Shown here piece by piece: positions 37,689 to 47,022 of a stretch of DNA of 64,000 nt. Every line of letters begins with the position of its first letter. Position 1 is the stretch's first letter. Under the pieces are notes generated by a model. It saw only the letters and a program-made list of their open reading frames with translations, searched no databases and was not told the origin of the DNA. Source of the DNA: Brucella intermedia LMG 3301 (lineage in GTDB: Bacteria > Pseudomonadota > Alphaproteobacteria > Rhizobiales > Rhizobiaceae); the NCBI RefSeq assembly GCF_000182645.1, contig NZ_ACQA01000003.1, positions 1 through 64,000 on the forward strand, written 5' to 3'. Both the position numbers and the translations under genes were made by a program.

Positions 37689-38759
37689 TCAGCCCTCCAT
37701 CCCCACACGCCAGGAATCCGCGAATATGCCGATAGCCTTCGGATCGAAGGTCACACGCGGGTCTGCGGGTATGTCCTCATCCTCGCCGACCACCACTGCC
37801 AGTTTCTGCCCCTCGAAGCCCGCGCGCACGATGCGGTAACGCCCGATATCCTCGATCTTGTCGACACGGATTGGCATGCCTTCACGACCGAGCTTTACAA
37901 ACTCCGGTCGGATGCCCAGCTCGATTTGTGTCGAATGGCCAATCTGAGGAATGCCAGAAAGTGAGATGGTTTGCGCGCCGACCCTGGCAGTTTGGCCGTC
38001 AATCCGGGCGGGCATGAGGTTCATGCCTGGAGAGCCGATGAAATAGCCGACGAATGTGTGCTTGGGGCGTTCGAACAGTTCAGCGGGCGTGCCGATCTGC
38101 ACGATTTCTCCATTGTGCATCACCACTACCCTGTCGGCGAATGTCAGCGCCTCGGTCTGGTCATGCGTTACATAAACCATGGTGAAACCCGATTGACGGT
38201 GCAGCCGCTTCAGCTGCGAACGCAGGACCCATTTCATATGTGGATCGATAACCGTCAGCGGTTCATCGAACAGGATCGCGTTGACGTTTGCGCGTACCAG
38301 ACCTCGACCCAGTGAGATCTTCTGCTTCTGATCCGCGGTCAGTCCGCGTGCCCGTCGCCCGGCAATGCCGCCGAGATCGGTCATTTCGAGAATGTCCTTC
38401 ACGCGGCGCTCCACTTCCGCTTCCGGCATGCGACGGTTGCGCAGGGGAAAGGCGAGATTGTCGAAAACAGTCATCGTGTCGTACACGACGGGAAATTGGA
38501 AGACCTGCGCGATGTTACGGTCCTCGGTCGCCAGGCCGGTCACGTCCTGTCCATCGAAGAGAATGCGCCCCTCGGTCGGCTTCAGAAGACCGGAGATGAT
38601 GTTGAGCAGGGTCGTCTTGCCGCAACCGGACGGGCCGAGCAGCGCATAGGCACTGCCGTCCTCCCACTCATGATTGACCATGTTCAGGGCGTATTCGCCT
38701 GCGGCCTGCGCCTTGGCATTATAGGCGTGGCGGATATGATCGAGAGTGATACGTGCCAT
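37689..38759 (-). CDS. glpT: glycerol ABC transporter ATP-binding protein
   Basis: A 356-residue ATPase with Walker A LLGPSGCGKTTLL and His switch VYVTHDQ. The ABC signature is degenerate (GLTADQKQKISLGRGL instead of LSGGQ), and Walker B reads AILFDEPLTVIDP. It therefore probably works as the weaker half of a heterodimer with GlpS, which has a normal signature. AGGAGG lies before the ATG at 38759. The gene name is the Rhizobium ABC one, not the E. coli glycerol-3-phosphate antiporter. Confidence 0.9.
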   Translation of the reverse strand: MARITLDHIRHAYNAKAQAAGEYALNMVNHEWEDGSAYALLGPSGCGKTTLLNIISGLLKPTEGRILFDGQDVTGLATEDRNIAQVFQFPVVYDTMTVFDNLAFPLRNRRMPEAEVERRVKDILEMTDLGGIAGRRARGLTADQKQKISLGRGLVRANVNAILFDEPLTVIDPHMKWVLRSQLKRLHRQSGFTMVYVTHDQTEALTFADRVVVMHNGEIVQIGTPAELFERPKHTFVGYFIGSPGMNLMPARIDGQTARVGAQTISLSGIPQIGHSTQIELGIRPEFVKLGREGMPIRVDKIEDIGRYRIVRAGFEGQKLAVVVGEDEDIPADPRVTFDPKAIGIFADSWRVGMEG

Positions 38760-38769
38760 CGCCGTCCTC

Positions 38770-39852
38770 CTATGCCGCCAAGCCGGCCGCGTGGCCGACG
38801 GCGCGACCGGTCTCATCGAATGCCATCAGATGCCGCGTGTCGAGGTAGACTTCGATTTCGCGGTCCGGTTCGATGATCTGGATACCGTGCGCCAGCATGA
38901 CCCAACGGTCGCCTTCGTAATCGAGATGGATGAAGCTTTCCGATCCGGCGATTTCGGACACCAGCGTGCGGGCCCGAATGGGAACTGTAGCATTTTCCGC
39001 TGGACGGACGAGCAGATGATGCGGCTGGAACGCGATGGTCAGCGGACCGTCACTTATATGGGCCAGTTGGCCCGGCACGGCGATGGCCGGGCGATCCGCC
39101 CGCAGGAAACGATCGCCTGACTTGACCATGCGAGCCGTGTTCAAAGGCGGATCGGCAAATGTGCGTGCTGTGATGAGGTCGAGCGGGCGGCGATAGACGT
39201 CGATTGTTCTGCCAAACTGTGTGATGTGGCCTTCCGAAAGCGCAGCCGTATTGCCGCCGAGCAGCAGCGCCTCGGAAGGCTCGGTGGTTGCGTAGACGAA
39301 GATAGCGCCGGATTCGGCAAAGATGCGCGGCAGTTCCTCGCGTAGTTCCTCCCGCAATTTGTAGTCGAGATTGGCCAGCGGTTCATCGAGCAGGACGAGA
39401 TCGGCCTTTTTCACGATGGCACGCGCAATCGCAGTGCGCTGTTGCTGGCCGCCGGAGAGGTTAAGCGGTGTTCGGTCAAGATAGGGCGTCAGCTTCAGAA
39501 GCTCTGCGGCCTTGCGAACCTCACTGTCGATTTCCGACTGGGACTTTCCTGCGATACGCATCGGCGAAGCGATGTTTTCATAAACGGTCAAGGCCGGGTA
39601 ATTGATAAATTGCTGATAGACCATCGCCACATTGCGCTTCTGGACGGGCATGCCGGTAACATCCTGTCCGTCGAACAGAATTGAGCCTTCGCTTGGCTTG
39701 TCCAGTCCAGCCATGAGGCGCATGAGGGAGGTCTTGCCGGACAAGGTTGGTCCGAGCAGCACATTCAGGCTCCCGCGTGGCAGGACCAGATTTGTCGGAT
39801 GGATGTGCGTGGCTCCTCCGACCGTCTTCGAGATATTTCGCAGTTCCAGCAT
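38770..39852 (-). CDS. glpS: glycerol ABC transporter ATP-binding protein
   Basis: A 360-residue ATPase. Walker A is LLGPTLSGKTSLM, the signature LSGGQQQRTAIARAI and Walker B LVLLDEPLANLD. The switch position reads VYATTEP rather than VxxTHD, so the catalytic His is missing. Together with the degenerate signature of GlpT, one complete and one impaired ATP site would form in the heterodimer. The ATG at 39852 follows GGAGGAGG; a TTG seven codons earlier is less likely. First gene of glpSTPQUV. Confidence 0.9.
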   Translation of the reverse strand: MLELRNISKTVGGATHIHPTNLVLPRGSLNVLLGPTLSGKTSLMRLMAGLDKPSEGSILFDGQDVTGMPVQKRNVAMVYQQFINYPALTVYENIASPMRIAGKSQSEIDSEVRKAAELLKLTPYLDRTPLNLSGGQQQRTAIARAIVKKADLVLLDEPLANLDYKLREELREELPRIFAESGAIFVYATTEPSEALLLGGNTAALSEGHITQFGRTIDVYRRPLDLITARTFADPPLNTARMVKSGDRFLRADRPAIAVPGQLAHISDGPLTIAFQPHHLLVRPAENATVPIRARTLVSEIAGSESFIHLDYEGDRWVMLAHGIQIIEPDREIEVYLDTRHLMAFDETGRAVGHAAGLAA

Positions 39853-40387
39853 ATGTCCCGAGGCCTCCTCCAACCGTCGGAATTATTGCGCTTATTGGCA
39901 TATCCTCTCAATATGGACTTCAAGGGGCTGTGCCTTATCCCTTATGAGCAACTTGTGTCCTGCAGGCCGTTTCCGTGCTTCTTCGGAAAACATGCATATT
40001 CCAGTGCCATTCCGAACGCTGCCGAAGATGTGTTTCGCCAAAGGCTCCGCCCACCTTACCACAACCCCGGGCCAGGTGCTCGATGCGCGCCAGTCAGCAG
40101 GCGCAACCATGGGGCCGCGGCCTATGCTCGAGCAAACTCGAGGCGGATTACTTGGATAAGCATATAGCTTGCAGCTTTTGTCTAAGAAGAGGGCATGCGC
40201 ATTAGCAACTGACATGTTCCTCCACCTGATCACACGTTCAGCCTTTGCGAGTGTGAAAGCCAAACAATGAAAATCGAAAACAAAAGGAAAGTCAAATGAA
40301 GATAATTGTTGCGCTCATGAAGAGGGGCGACCATGGCCTCGCTTCGCGACTAATGAGCGACCAAAGCCGGTCGCAGACCCGCTGACG
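39853..40387. other. intergenic region upstream of glpS
   Basis: These 535 bases must contain the glp promoter. I see no recognisable gene; a 123-codon minus-strand frame at 39892-40263 has no family features. No glpR, glpD or glpK gene is adjacent, unlike the Rhizobium locus. A perfect dyad GCTGACGTCAGC at 40381-40392 overlaps the end of the peptidase gene; its role is unknown. Confidence 0.5.
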
Positions 40388-41614
40388 TCAGCCTATCGAG
40401 ACAAGCTCGCGCGGAAGGGTATTCATCGTTTCCGCTCCGTCTGCGGTGATGAGGAATTGTTCCTCGATCATCAGCGCCCCCACGCCGTTTGCGTAGAACG
40501 GCGCTTCCACAGCCAGCACCATATTGGGTTCAAAGACCATGGTGTTGGCATGCGAAATAAAGGGCCATTCCTCTATTCCGAGCGCGGAGCCGACGGAATG
40601 CCCGAAATGGCCGCGATAATATTCGCTGAAACCATGACGCCGCATGGTGGAGAGCATTGTTTCGTGGACCTGTCCGAATGTATTGCCGGGCTTCAGCAAG
40701 GCGATACCGGCATGGAACGTTTCAAAAAGCGCGTCGTAAATCTGCTTGGCGAGCGGCGCAGGCTCACCGTAGACATAGGTGCGCGCGCCATCTGAAGAAT
40801 AGCCGTTCACCAGTGTGCCGACATCGGCCTTGATGAGGCCGCCCTCCGCCAATTGCGCCGCCGGGTTCTGAAGGTCAGGTCCGGTCGAGATATAAGCCCA
40901 GTGACCTGACAGGCGCTCTCCGTTTGCTTCGGCGGCGCTTGTCGCTCCGGCCAGCCAGGCGTCGGAAAGCTCTGCCGCCGTGACGCCGGACCGCGCTGTC
41001 GCCGCCATTCTCTGCAAGCCGCCTTCCGCATAACGGGCGGCATTGCGCAGAAACTCGATCTCGCGGGCGCTCTTTATCAGGCGCAGTTGCTTGACGATGC
41101 GAGAGGCGTCGCGCCATTGCACCGAGGGCAGGACTGCTTTCAGGCGTTCAAAATCGGCAGCCGGTACGAATTCGAGGTCGATCCCGATGCTCGCCCGCCC
41201 GAGGCCCCGTTCGGCAATCACGTCGGCAAGTAGCTGAAAGGCTGCCTTCTGGTCGAAGGTTTCCGGGCGCGGGCCGATATTGCCGCTCTCGCGATAGGCT
41301 GCGTTAATGTCCTCGATCGTGCGCGCGCCATGAACCGTAACGGCATCGATCCAGATTCTGTGCGAGCGAAGGTCGATGGCATCAGTCGTGGTACCAGCTG
41401 CCGCCAGAGCCTGGTCGCTGATAATGGTGCTTGAACGTGTCGAGGCATCTGCCGGAACAAGCGCTATGGCAGAGCCGGCGCGCCCCCACATTGTCGCCAC
41501 GCCCGCCGCAATCCCTGTTGCATAGCGAAAGTTTTCAGGCTGAAAAAGCACCAAAGCCTCCAGGCCTTCCGCAGTAAGCAGTTCCTGTGCGCGGTGCCGG
41601 TCCATATAGCTCAT
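40388..41614 (-). CDS. M24 family metallopeptidase (Xaa-Pro aminopeptidase-like)
   Basis: A 408-residue protein with an N-terminal creatinase-like domain (about residues 1-165) and a C-terminal pita-bread domain. The five metal ligands are all visible: the two Asp in KADVGTLVNGYSSDGART, His in GHFGHSVG, Glu in LAVEAPFY and Glu in LMIEEQFL. It diverges from the dipeptide-type ABC operon at 41926, suggesting peptide or peptidomimetic use, though creatine-like substrates cannot be excluded. Confidence 0.92.
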   Translation of the reverse strand: MSYMDRHRAQELLTAEGLEALVLFQPENFRYATGIAAGVATMWGRAGSAIALVPADASTRSSTIISDQALAAAGTTTDAIDLRSHRIWIDAVTVHGARTIEDINAAYRESGNIGPRPETFDQKAAFQLLADVIAERGLGRASIGIDLEFVPAADFERLKAVLPSVQWRDASRIVKQLRLIKSAREIEFLRNAARYAEGGLQRMAATARSGVTAAELSDAWLAGATSAAEANGERLSGHWAYISTGPDLQNPAAQLAEGGLIKADVGTLVNGYSSDGARTYVYGEPAPLAKQIYDALFETFHAGIALLKPGNTFGQVHETMLSTMRRHGFSEYYRGHFGHSVGSALGIEEWPFISHANTMVFEPNMVLAVEAPFYANGVGALMIEEQFLITADGAETMNTLPRELVSIG

Positions 41615-41795
41615 GGCTGATCTCTCGAGGTTGGTGCTTTGTCGGTGTGGCTTATATCGGATGGTCCGAGCTGGCGTCCGGATGGTTTATCCAATCGATT
41701 GACTCTTTATAGAATAAATTTCTAATAATTCTCACTATCTCATCGTGTCGCCGCTTACCGATGCTCTCTCCGTCGCGGTATAACCGTCGTCAAGG

Positions 41796-41883
41796 CATGT
41801 TTCTCGAAAGCGGTACCGGTTTCGAAATAAGACAGCGTAAAAACAAATGGATAGAGCATTCCCGATAAAACGGGAAATGCTCT
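41796..41883. repeat. dispersed palindromic intergenic repeat
   Basis: Lies in the 311-base gap between the M24 peptidase and the ABC operon. It contains an inverted repeat AGAGCATTCCCG/CGGGAAATGCTCT (41853-41864, 41871-41883, one bulge) and CGAAAGCGGTACCGGTTTCG upstream. AGAGCATT is shared with the repeat at 2541. The hairpin is only about 40 bases before the ABC operon start and may lie in its leader. Confidence 0.55.
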
Positions 41884-41925
41884 GACGGAGAGCCCGGAAG
41901 GGCGCTTTCCACGCAGGAGAATAAT

Positions 41926-43449
41926 ATGGGCGGCTTCAACATTCGCAATCGCAAATCGGGATTGGCCTACTGGGGGCTGAGTGCGGCATTGGCCGTGGCC
42001 CTTGGTGCGGGTTCGTTCGGCCAGGCGCTGGCACAGGAAAGCGACCCCGACGCGACAATCAATATAGGTTCGCTCTATGAGCCGCAGAACCTCGATAATA
42101 CGGCAGGCGCAGGGCAGGGCATCAACGAAGCGTTCAACGGCAATGTCTATGAAGCCCTCTTCCGGCTGGCCGATGACGGAAAGGTCGAGCCGGTCCTGTC
42201 GAAGGATTACAAGGTCAGCGATGACGGGCTTACCTATACGTTCAAGCTGCAACCGGGCGTGACGTTCCACTCGGGCGCGCCGCTGACTTCCAAGGATGTG
42301 AAGTTTTCCATCGAGCGCGTTGCCGCGCCGGAATCGAAAAGCTCGCGCAAAAGCAGCCTGAAATCCATTTCGGCTATCGAGACCCCTGACGATGAGACGG
42401 TTGTCGTCAAGCTGTCGTCGCGCTCGATCTCCCTGCCATACAATTTGAGCTATGTATGGGTGGTGAACGATGAAGCGAAGGACTTGCAGTCGAAGGAAGA
42501 TGGAACCGGACCTTACGAGCTGGAAGACTGGCGTCGCGGTTCATCGCTGGCCATGAAGCGCTTCGATAAATATTGGGGAGCCAAGCCGAAAAACGGTGAG
42601 GTGGTGTTCCAGTATTTCACCGATGCGAGCGCGCTGAACAATGCATTGCTGACCGGGTCCGTCGATATCATCACGTCGGTCCAAAGTCCGGATTCGCTGG
42701 CACAGTTCAAGGACAATCCGGATTTCACCGTCAGTGAAGGGCAATCTACTACCAAGCTGCTTCTAGCCTTTAACGACCGCGTTGCGCCATTCGACAATGT
42801 GAAAGTACGCAAGGCACTTGCTCGCGCCATCGACGATCAAAAGCTGCTGAAGGCCGTATGGGGCGATTATGGCACGCTGATCGGCTCCTTCGTGCCGCCG
42901 ACCGATCCGTGGTATGTCGATCTTACAAAGGTCGACGCCTATGATCCCGAAAGCGCCCGGGAGCTTTTGAAGGAGGCCGGTTATCCAGACGGCTTCACCT
43001 TCACCATCGACACGCCAAATTATGACCCGCACCCGATTGCCGCGCAGTTTATCCAGAGCGAACTGGCCAAGGTCGGCGTAACGGTCAAGATCAACGTCAT
43101 TACCGCCAATGAATGGTACACGAAGGTCTACAAGGCCCATGATTTCCAGGCCACCTTGCAGGAGCATGTGAACCACCGCGACATCGTCTTCTACGGCAAT
43201 CCCGATTTCTACTGGGGTTATAACAATCCGAAGGTTGTCGATCTCATCAAGGAAGCGGAGGCGAGCGCGACCACGGACGAACAGACTGCAAAACTGACTG
43301 AGGCCAACAAGATCATTGCCGAGGACGCGGCAAGCAACTGGTTCTACCTTTATCCGCAGATCGTCGTTTCAAAGAAATCGGTCAGCGGTTACCCCCTCAA
43401 CGGCTTGAATTCGCAGTTCTTCGCCTATGACATCGTGAAGGCGGAATAG
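41926..43449 (+). CDS. ABC transporter substrate-binding protein, family 5 (peptide/nickel type)
   Basis: A 507-residue periplasmic protein with a signal peptide ending near QALAQ (residues 33-37). Conserved family-5 features include LYEPQNLDNTAG, YTFKLQPGVTFHSGAPLTSKDVKFS and VRKALARAIDDQKLL. AGGAG precedes the ATG. It heads a complete five-gene Dpp/Opp-like set. The ligand (di- or oligopeptide, or glutathione) is not predictable. Confidence 0.93.
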   Translation: MGGFNIRNRKSGLAYWGLSAALAVALGAGSFGQALAQESDPDATINIGSLYEPQNLDNTAGAGQGINEAFNGNVYEALFRLADDGKVEPVLSKDYKVSDDGLTYTFKLQPGVTFHSGAPLTSKDVKFSIERVAAPESKSSRKSSLKSISAIETPDDETVVVKLSSRSISLPYNLSYVWVVNDEAKDLQSKEDGTGPYELEDWRRGSSLAMKRFDKYWGAKPKNGEVVFQYFTDASALNNALLTGSVDIITSVQSPDSLAQFKDNPDFTVSEGQSTTKLLLAFNDRVAPFDNVKVRKALARAIDDQKLLKAVWGDYGTLIGSFVPPTDPWYVDLTKVDAYDPESARELLKEAGYPDGFTFTIDTPNYDPHPIAAQFIQSELAKVGVTVKINVITANEWYTKVYKAHDFQATLQEHVNHRDIVFYGNPDFYWGYNNPKVVDLIKEAEASATTDEQTAKLTEANKIIAEDAASNWFYLYPQIVVSKKSVSGYPLNGLNSQFFAYDIVKAE

Positions 43450-43517
43450 TAACCGCCTGTCGATATCGAGAACACGAACTCGACAGACCGCGCCGCCTGA
43501 ATTATTTTCCGGCGGCG

Positions 43518-44540
43518 TTGTCGCATTTGCATGAGGGGCTGAGCGCTGCCCCTCACATCGGAGAGGTAATCCCTATTTTCGCCTATGTCATACGCCGCTC
43601 GGCCATACTGGTCCTGTCGGTTCTCATCGCATCGATCGTACTGTTTCTGCTGTTGCGCCTGTTGCCGGGTGATCCTGCCAATGCGCTCGTTTCCGTAGGC
43701 GCGGATGCAGCGCAGATCGAGGCCGCGCGCAAACAGGTCGGGTCGGACCTGCCTCTCTATGAACAATTCCTGCGCTTCATCGGCAGTCTTTTGCGCTTCG
43801 ATCTCGGTAATTCCTTCGTGAGTGGAGCACCCGTTCTGAGCGAAATCGGCAAGCGTCTGATCGTGACCGTGCCTTTGACGCTGATGGCCTTTCTCGTTGC
43901 CATCATCGTCGCGGTACCGCTCGGTATCCTGTCGGTCGTGCGCCAGAACCGCTGGTATGGATCGCTTATATCTGTCGTTTCCCAGTTGGGTATCGCCGTG
44001 CCGGTTTTCTGGATCGGGATTCTCCTCGTCTGGATTTTTGCCGTCAAGCTGCGGTTGTTTCCCTCCGGCGGCTTTCCATCGCGCGGATGGCAGTCGGCGC
44101 CTGCTGCTTTTCAGGCGCTTGTCTTGCCGGTTGCGACCATTGCCATCGTCATGTCGGCATCGTTGATCCGTTATGTTCGTTCCGCCACGCAGGATGTGCT
44201 TGGCAGCGATTATCTTCGCACCGCGCGGGCGCTTGGCGCGACGTTCTCACAGGCGCTCATCCGTCACGGTATTCGCAACGGCGCGGTGCCGGTGATCTCC
44301 ATTCTGGGGATCGAACTTGCATCGACATTGCTGGGTGCGGTTGTGGTCGAGCGCGTATTTTCGCTTCCCGGCCTCGGCTCGATGCTTCTGCTGGGCATAG
44401 AGCAGCGCGACTATCCCAACGTTCAGGGTGTGCTGTTCGTCTCTACGCTTCTGGTGCTGCTGGTGGGCTTTGCCGCGGACCTGCTGCAACGGCTGATCGA
44501 CCCGCGTCTGCGCCAGCGATCAGCGGGAGGCGGAGCATGA
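43518..44540 (+). CDS. ABC transporter permease, DppB-like
   Basis: A permease of 321-340 residues with six segments and the GxPxxxIR-type region ATAIVMSASLIRYVRSATQDVLGSDYLRTARALG. The span begins at the first conventional codon, a TTG without a ribosome site. A better start is ATT at 43575: it follows GGAGAGG by eight bases and sits exactly where the family's N-terminal Met falls (before FAYVIRR). No ATG or GTG is available in frame. ATT initiation or a base change is possible. It overlaps the next gene by ATGA. Confidence 0.9.
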   Translation: MSHLHEGLSAAPHIGEVIPIFAYVIRRSAILVLSVLIASIVLFLLLRLLPGDPANALVSVGADAAQIEAARKQVGSDLPLYEQFLRFIGSLLRFDLGNSFVSGAPVLSEIGKRLIVTVPLTLMAFLVAIIVAVPLGILSVVRQNRWYGSLISVVSQLGIAVPVFWIGILLVWIFAVKLRLFPSGGFPSRGWQSAPAAFQALVLPVATIAIVMSASLIRYVRSATQDVLGSDYLRTARALGATFSQALIRHGIRNGAVPVISILGIELASTLLGAVVVERVFSLPGLGSMLLLGIEQRDYPNVQGVLFVSTLLVLLVGFAADLLQRLIDPRLRQRSAGGGA

Positions 44541-45397
44541 CGGAACCTGTGCAAATGGAGCTTTCCCATCCCAAGCCAGCCTACCGGTTGCCGTGGCCGC
44601 TGGTCGCGGGAGGATTGCTGCTCGGAGTGCATCTGGTTGTCGCTCTCCTTACGCTGGTGTGGACCCCATACGGCGTTGGCGAAATGGTGGGCGGGCGACT
44701 GGAAGCGCCTTCATGGCTGCATTGGGCCGGTACGGATCGTCTGGGACGTGATCTGATGACCCAAATCATGATCGGTTCACGCATTGCGCTTGTCGTCGGC
44801 TGCGGAGCCATCGCGATCAGCGCCGTAATTGGCGTGACGCTTGGTGTCCTCGCAGCCTTTGCGACACAGACGCTCGATGACGTTCTGGCTGCAACGCTCG
44901 ATATCCTGATAGCCTTCCCCACGCTGCTGCTGGCAATGCTGATCGTTGCTTCCAGCGATGGCGCCAGCCTCACGACAGCGATAGTGGCCATCGGCATTGC
45001 CGGTTCGGCCATCGTGGCGCGTCTGACCCGCATCCTTGCCAAGCGCGTTCTGGCGATGGATTACATCACCGCCTCGCGTATTTCCGGCACATCCTGGTTC
45101 GGATTGGTCCGCATCCACGTGCTGCCGAATATCTGGCCGACATTGATCGTGAATTTCGCGCTCCAGTTCGGGCTGGCGGTCATCGCCGAAGCATCGCTTT
45201 CCTATCTTGGTCTCGGCGCTCCGCCGCCCAACTCCTCCTGGGGGCGATTGCTTCAGGAAGCGCAGGCGTCGGTTTATACGGCGCCCTTTGGCGCTATAGC
45301 GCCGGGTCTGGCGCTCGTGTCGCTGGTGATCGGGCTCAATCTGTTCGCAGACGGGCTGCGCGATGTGGCGGACCCGACGCGGAGGAGGCGACGTTGA
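44537..45397 (+). CDS. ABC transporter permease, DppC-like
   Basis: A 286-residue permease. It has HWAGTDRLGRDLMTQIMIGSRIAL, the N-terminal DppC block, and an SASLSYLGLGAPPPNSSWG-like C-terminal block. The ATG overlaps the upstream stop, with GGAGGCGGAG before it. A longer open frame to the left overlaps the other permease and is not used. Partner of the preceding gene. Confidence 0.92.
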   Translation: MTEPVQMELSHPKPAYRLPWPLVAGGLLLGVHLVVALLTLVWTPYGVGEMVGGRLEAPSWLHWAGTDRLGRDLMTQIMIGSRIALVVGCGAIAISAVIGVTLGVLAAFATQTLDDVLAATLDILIAFPTLLLAMLIVASSDGASLTTAIVAIGIAGSAIVARLTRILAKRVLAMDYITASRISGTSWFGLVRIHVLPNIWPTLIVNFALQFGLAVIAEASLSYLGLGAPPPNSSWGRLLQEAQASVYTAPFGAIAPGLALVSLVIGLNLFADGLRDVADPTRRRRR

Positions 45398-46203
45398 GTG
45401 CTTTGCTGCAAGTAGAGAATCTTCATATTGAAACCGGCGGCAAGCCGCTGGTCGCGGGCGTTTCGCTGTCTGTCGGCCAGGGTGAACGGGTCGGCCTGAT
45501 CGGCGAATCCGGTTCAGGCAAGTCGCTGACGGCACTTGCAATCATGGGGCTTTTGCCGGACGGGATGCGTGCAAGCGGATCGGTCATGCTCGATGACCGT
45601 CAGGTCATCGGCGCGCGCGACCGTGATCTGGTTCCGTTACGCGGCCAGAGCGTCGCGACGGTGTTTCAGGAGCCGATGACGGCGCTCGATCCCCTGATGC
45701 GGATCGGCAAGCAGGTCGGTCTGGTCGTCCACCGGCGCGCCGCAAGAGATGGCCGCAGGCTGGGAAAGAGTGAATTGAACGCAAAGGTCCATGCACTTCT
45801 GGAACGCGTATCGCTGCCAGACCCGGAACGTATTGCCCGCTCCTGGCCGCATGAAATATCGGGCGGCCAGCGCCAGCGCGCAGCCATCGCCATGGCTCTT
45901 GCCTGCCGCCCCAAGCTTCTGATTGCAGACGAGCCGACGACAGCGCTTGATGTGACCACGCAGGCCGAGATTTTGAAACTGCTGGAACAGCTGGTGCGGG
46001 ACGAGGGGATGGGGCTTCTGTTCATCAGCCACGATCTGCCGGTGGTCGCCACCGTTACCGAACGTGCGCTGGTTCTGCGGCAGGGACAGCTGATAGAAGA
46101 AGGCCCGGTCGCGGAACTCTTCACCAACCCGCAGCAACCCTATACGCAGGGGCTCGTGTCTGCTGCGCGGGCGTTCGATGCTGCGCTGGAGGTTGCGCGA
46201 TGA
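45394..46203 (+). CDS. ABC transporter ATP-binding protein, DppD-like
   Basis: A 269-residue ATPase starting at TTG, overlapping the upstream stop (TTGA) with AGGAGG ahead. Walker A is LIGESGSGKSLTALAIMG, the signature ISGGQRQRAAIAMAL, Walker B LLIADEPTTALD and the switch LFISHDLPV. It is shorter than DppD because the C-terminal oligopeptide domain with its iron-sulfur cysteines is absent. Confidence 0.92.
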   Translation: MSALLQVENLHIETGGKPLVAGVSLSVGQGERVGLIGESGSGKSLTALAIMGLLPDGMRASGSVMLDDRQVIGARDRDLVPLRGQSVATVFQEPMTALDPLMRIGKQVGLVVHRRAARDGRRLGKSELNAKVHALLERVSLPDPERIARSWPHEISGGQRQRAAIAMALACRPKLLIADEPTTALDVTTQAEILKLLEQLVRDEGMGLLFISHDLPVVATVTERALVLRQGQLIEEGPVAELFTNPQQPYTQGLVSAARAFDAALEVAR

Positions 46204-46955
46204 CGTTGATGGATCTTTCGCGCGTTTCCTTCGCTTATACAGGCGGCAAGACGGTCCTGCACGATGTCGATCTGAAGCTTGAGACCGGAAGCAATCTCGG
46301 CATTGTCGGTGAGTCCGGGTCGGGCAAGACGACCATGTTGAAATTGCTGCTCGGATTGCAGCGCGCCTCTTCTGGGGATGTTTCGTTTCGCGGCAATCCT
46401 CTGGATATCCGCAATCGCAGTTTCATGCGCGACTTCCGCCGTTCCGTCCAGGCGGTGTTTCAGGATCCCTATTCATCGCTCGATCCGCGTCAGCGCGTAT
46501 TCGACATTATCGCGGAACCGCTGCGATCCCTGAAAATCCAGACCGATATTGCGCAGGCAGTTGCGCAGGCGCTTGCTTCCGTCGATCTGCCTGCGGATGC
46601 GGCTCGCCGCTATCCGCACGAGTTTTCCGGCGGCCAGCGCCAGCGCATCGCCATTGCCCGGGCGATCGTCTCGCAGCCCGACCTCATCATCGCCGACGAG
46701 GTGGTGAGCGCTCTCGACCTCACGACGCGCGCCCGCATTATCGAACTCATGCGCTCACTTTCAGAACGGACCACTTTCGTGGTGGTGTCGCACGATATTG
46801 CGCTGGTCGCCCTGCTATGTGAACGGCTGATCGTTTTGGAAAAGGGCCGGATCGTGGAGCAGGGCAATACGCGGGATATTCTTTCCGACCCGCAGCATAG
46901 CTACACCAGAAAGCTTCTGACGAGTTTGCCGCGGATGCCCGAGCAGGCTTTCTGA
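46200..46955 (+). CDS. ABC transporter ATP-binding protein, DppF-like
   Basis: A 251-residue ATPase with Walker A IVGESGSGKTTMLKLLLG, QDPYSSLDPRQRV Q-loop region, signature FSGGQRQRIAIARAI, Walker B LIIADEVVSALD and switch VVVSHDIALV. The Walker B has EVV where EPT is usual. ATGA overlap with the previous gene. Last gene of the five-gene operon, followed by a strong hairpin. Confidence 0.92.
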   Translation: MTLMDLSRVSFAYTGGKTVLHDVDLKLETGSNLGIVGESGSGKTTMLKLLLGLQRASSGDVSFRGNPLDIRNRSFMRDFRRSVQAVFQDPYSSLDPRQRVFDIIAEPLRSLKIQTDIAQAVAQALASVDLPADAARRYPHEFSGGQRQRIAIARAIVSQPDLIIADEVVSALDLTTRARIIELMRSLSERTTFVVVSHDIALVALLCERLIVLEKGRIVEQGNTRDILSDPQHSYTRKLLTSLPRMPEQAF

Positions 46956-46965
46956 GCGCCAAAAC

Positions 46966-46996
46966 TGGAAAGGAGCGGCATGACCGCTCCTTTCCA
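46966..46996. terminator. bidirectional terminator between the Dpp-like operon and PTS IIB
   Basis: A perfect 13-base stem TGGAAAGGAGCGG/CCGCTCCTTTCCA with a CATGA loop between convergent genes. No long T run follows on the plus strand, while AAAACTGG upstream gives TTTT on the minus strand. It is best suited to the minus PTS transcript. Confidence 0.75.
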
Positions 46997-47022
46997 GACG
47001 ACGCCCGCGGATCGTCAGGATG

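Noticed and set aside
39892-40263. A 123-codon minus-strand frame upstream of glpS
   Set aside because: No ribosome site, no recognisable features, and it overlaps the region expected to hold the glp promoter.
40381-40392. Perfect palindrome GCTGACGTCAGC
   Set aside because: It overlaps the end of the peptidase coding sequence and no second copy or partner regulator was seen; a 12-base dyad can occur by chance.
44087-44536. Upstream extension of the DppC-like permease
   Set aside because: It overlaps the DppB-like gene in another frame; ATGA coupling and the homologous N-terminus fix the start at 44537.
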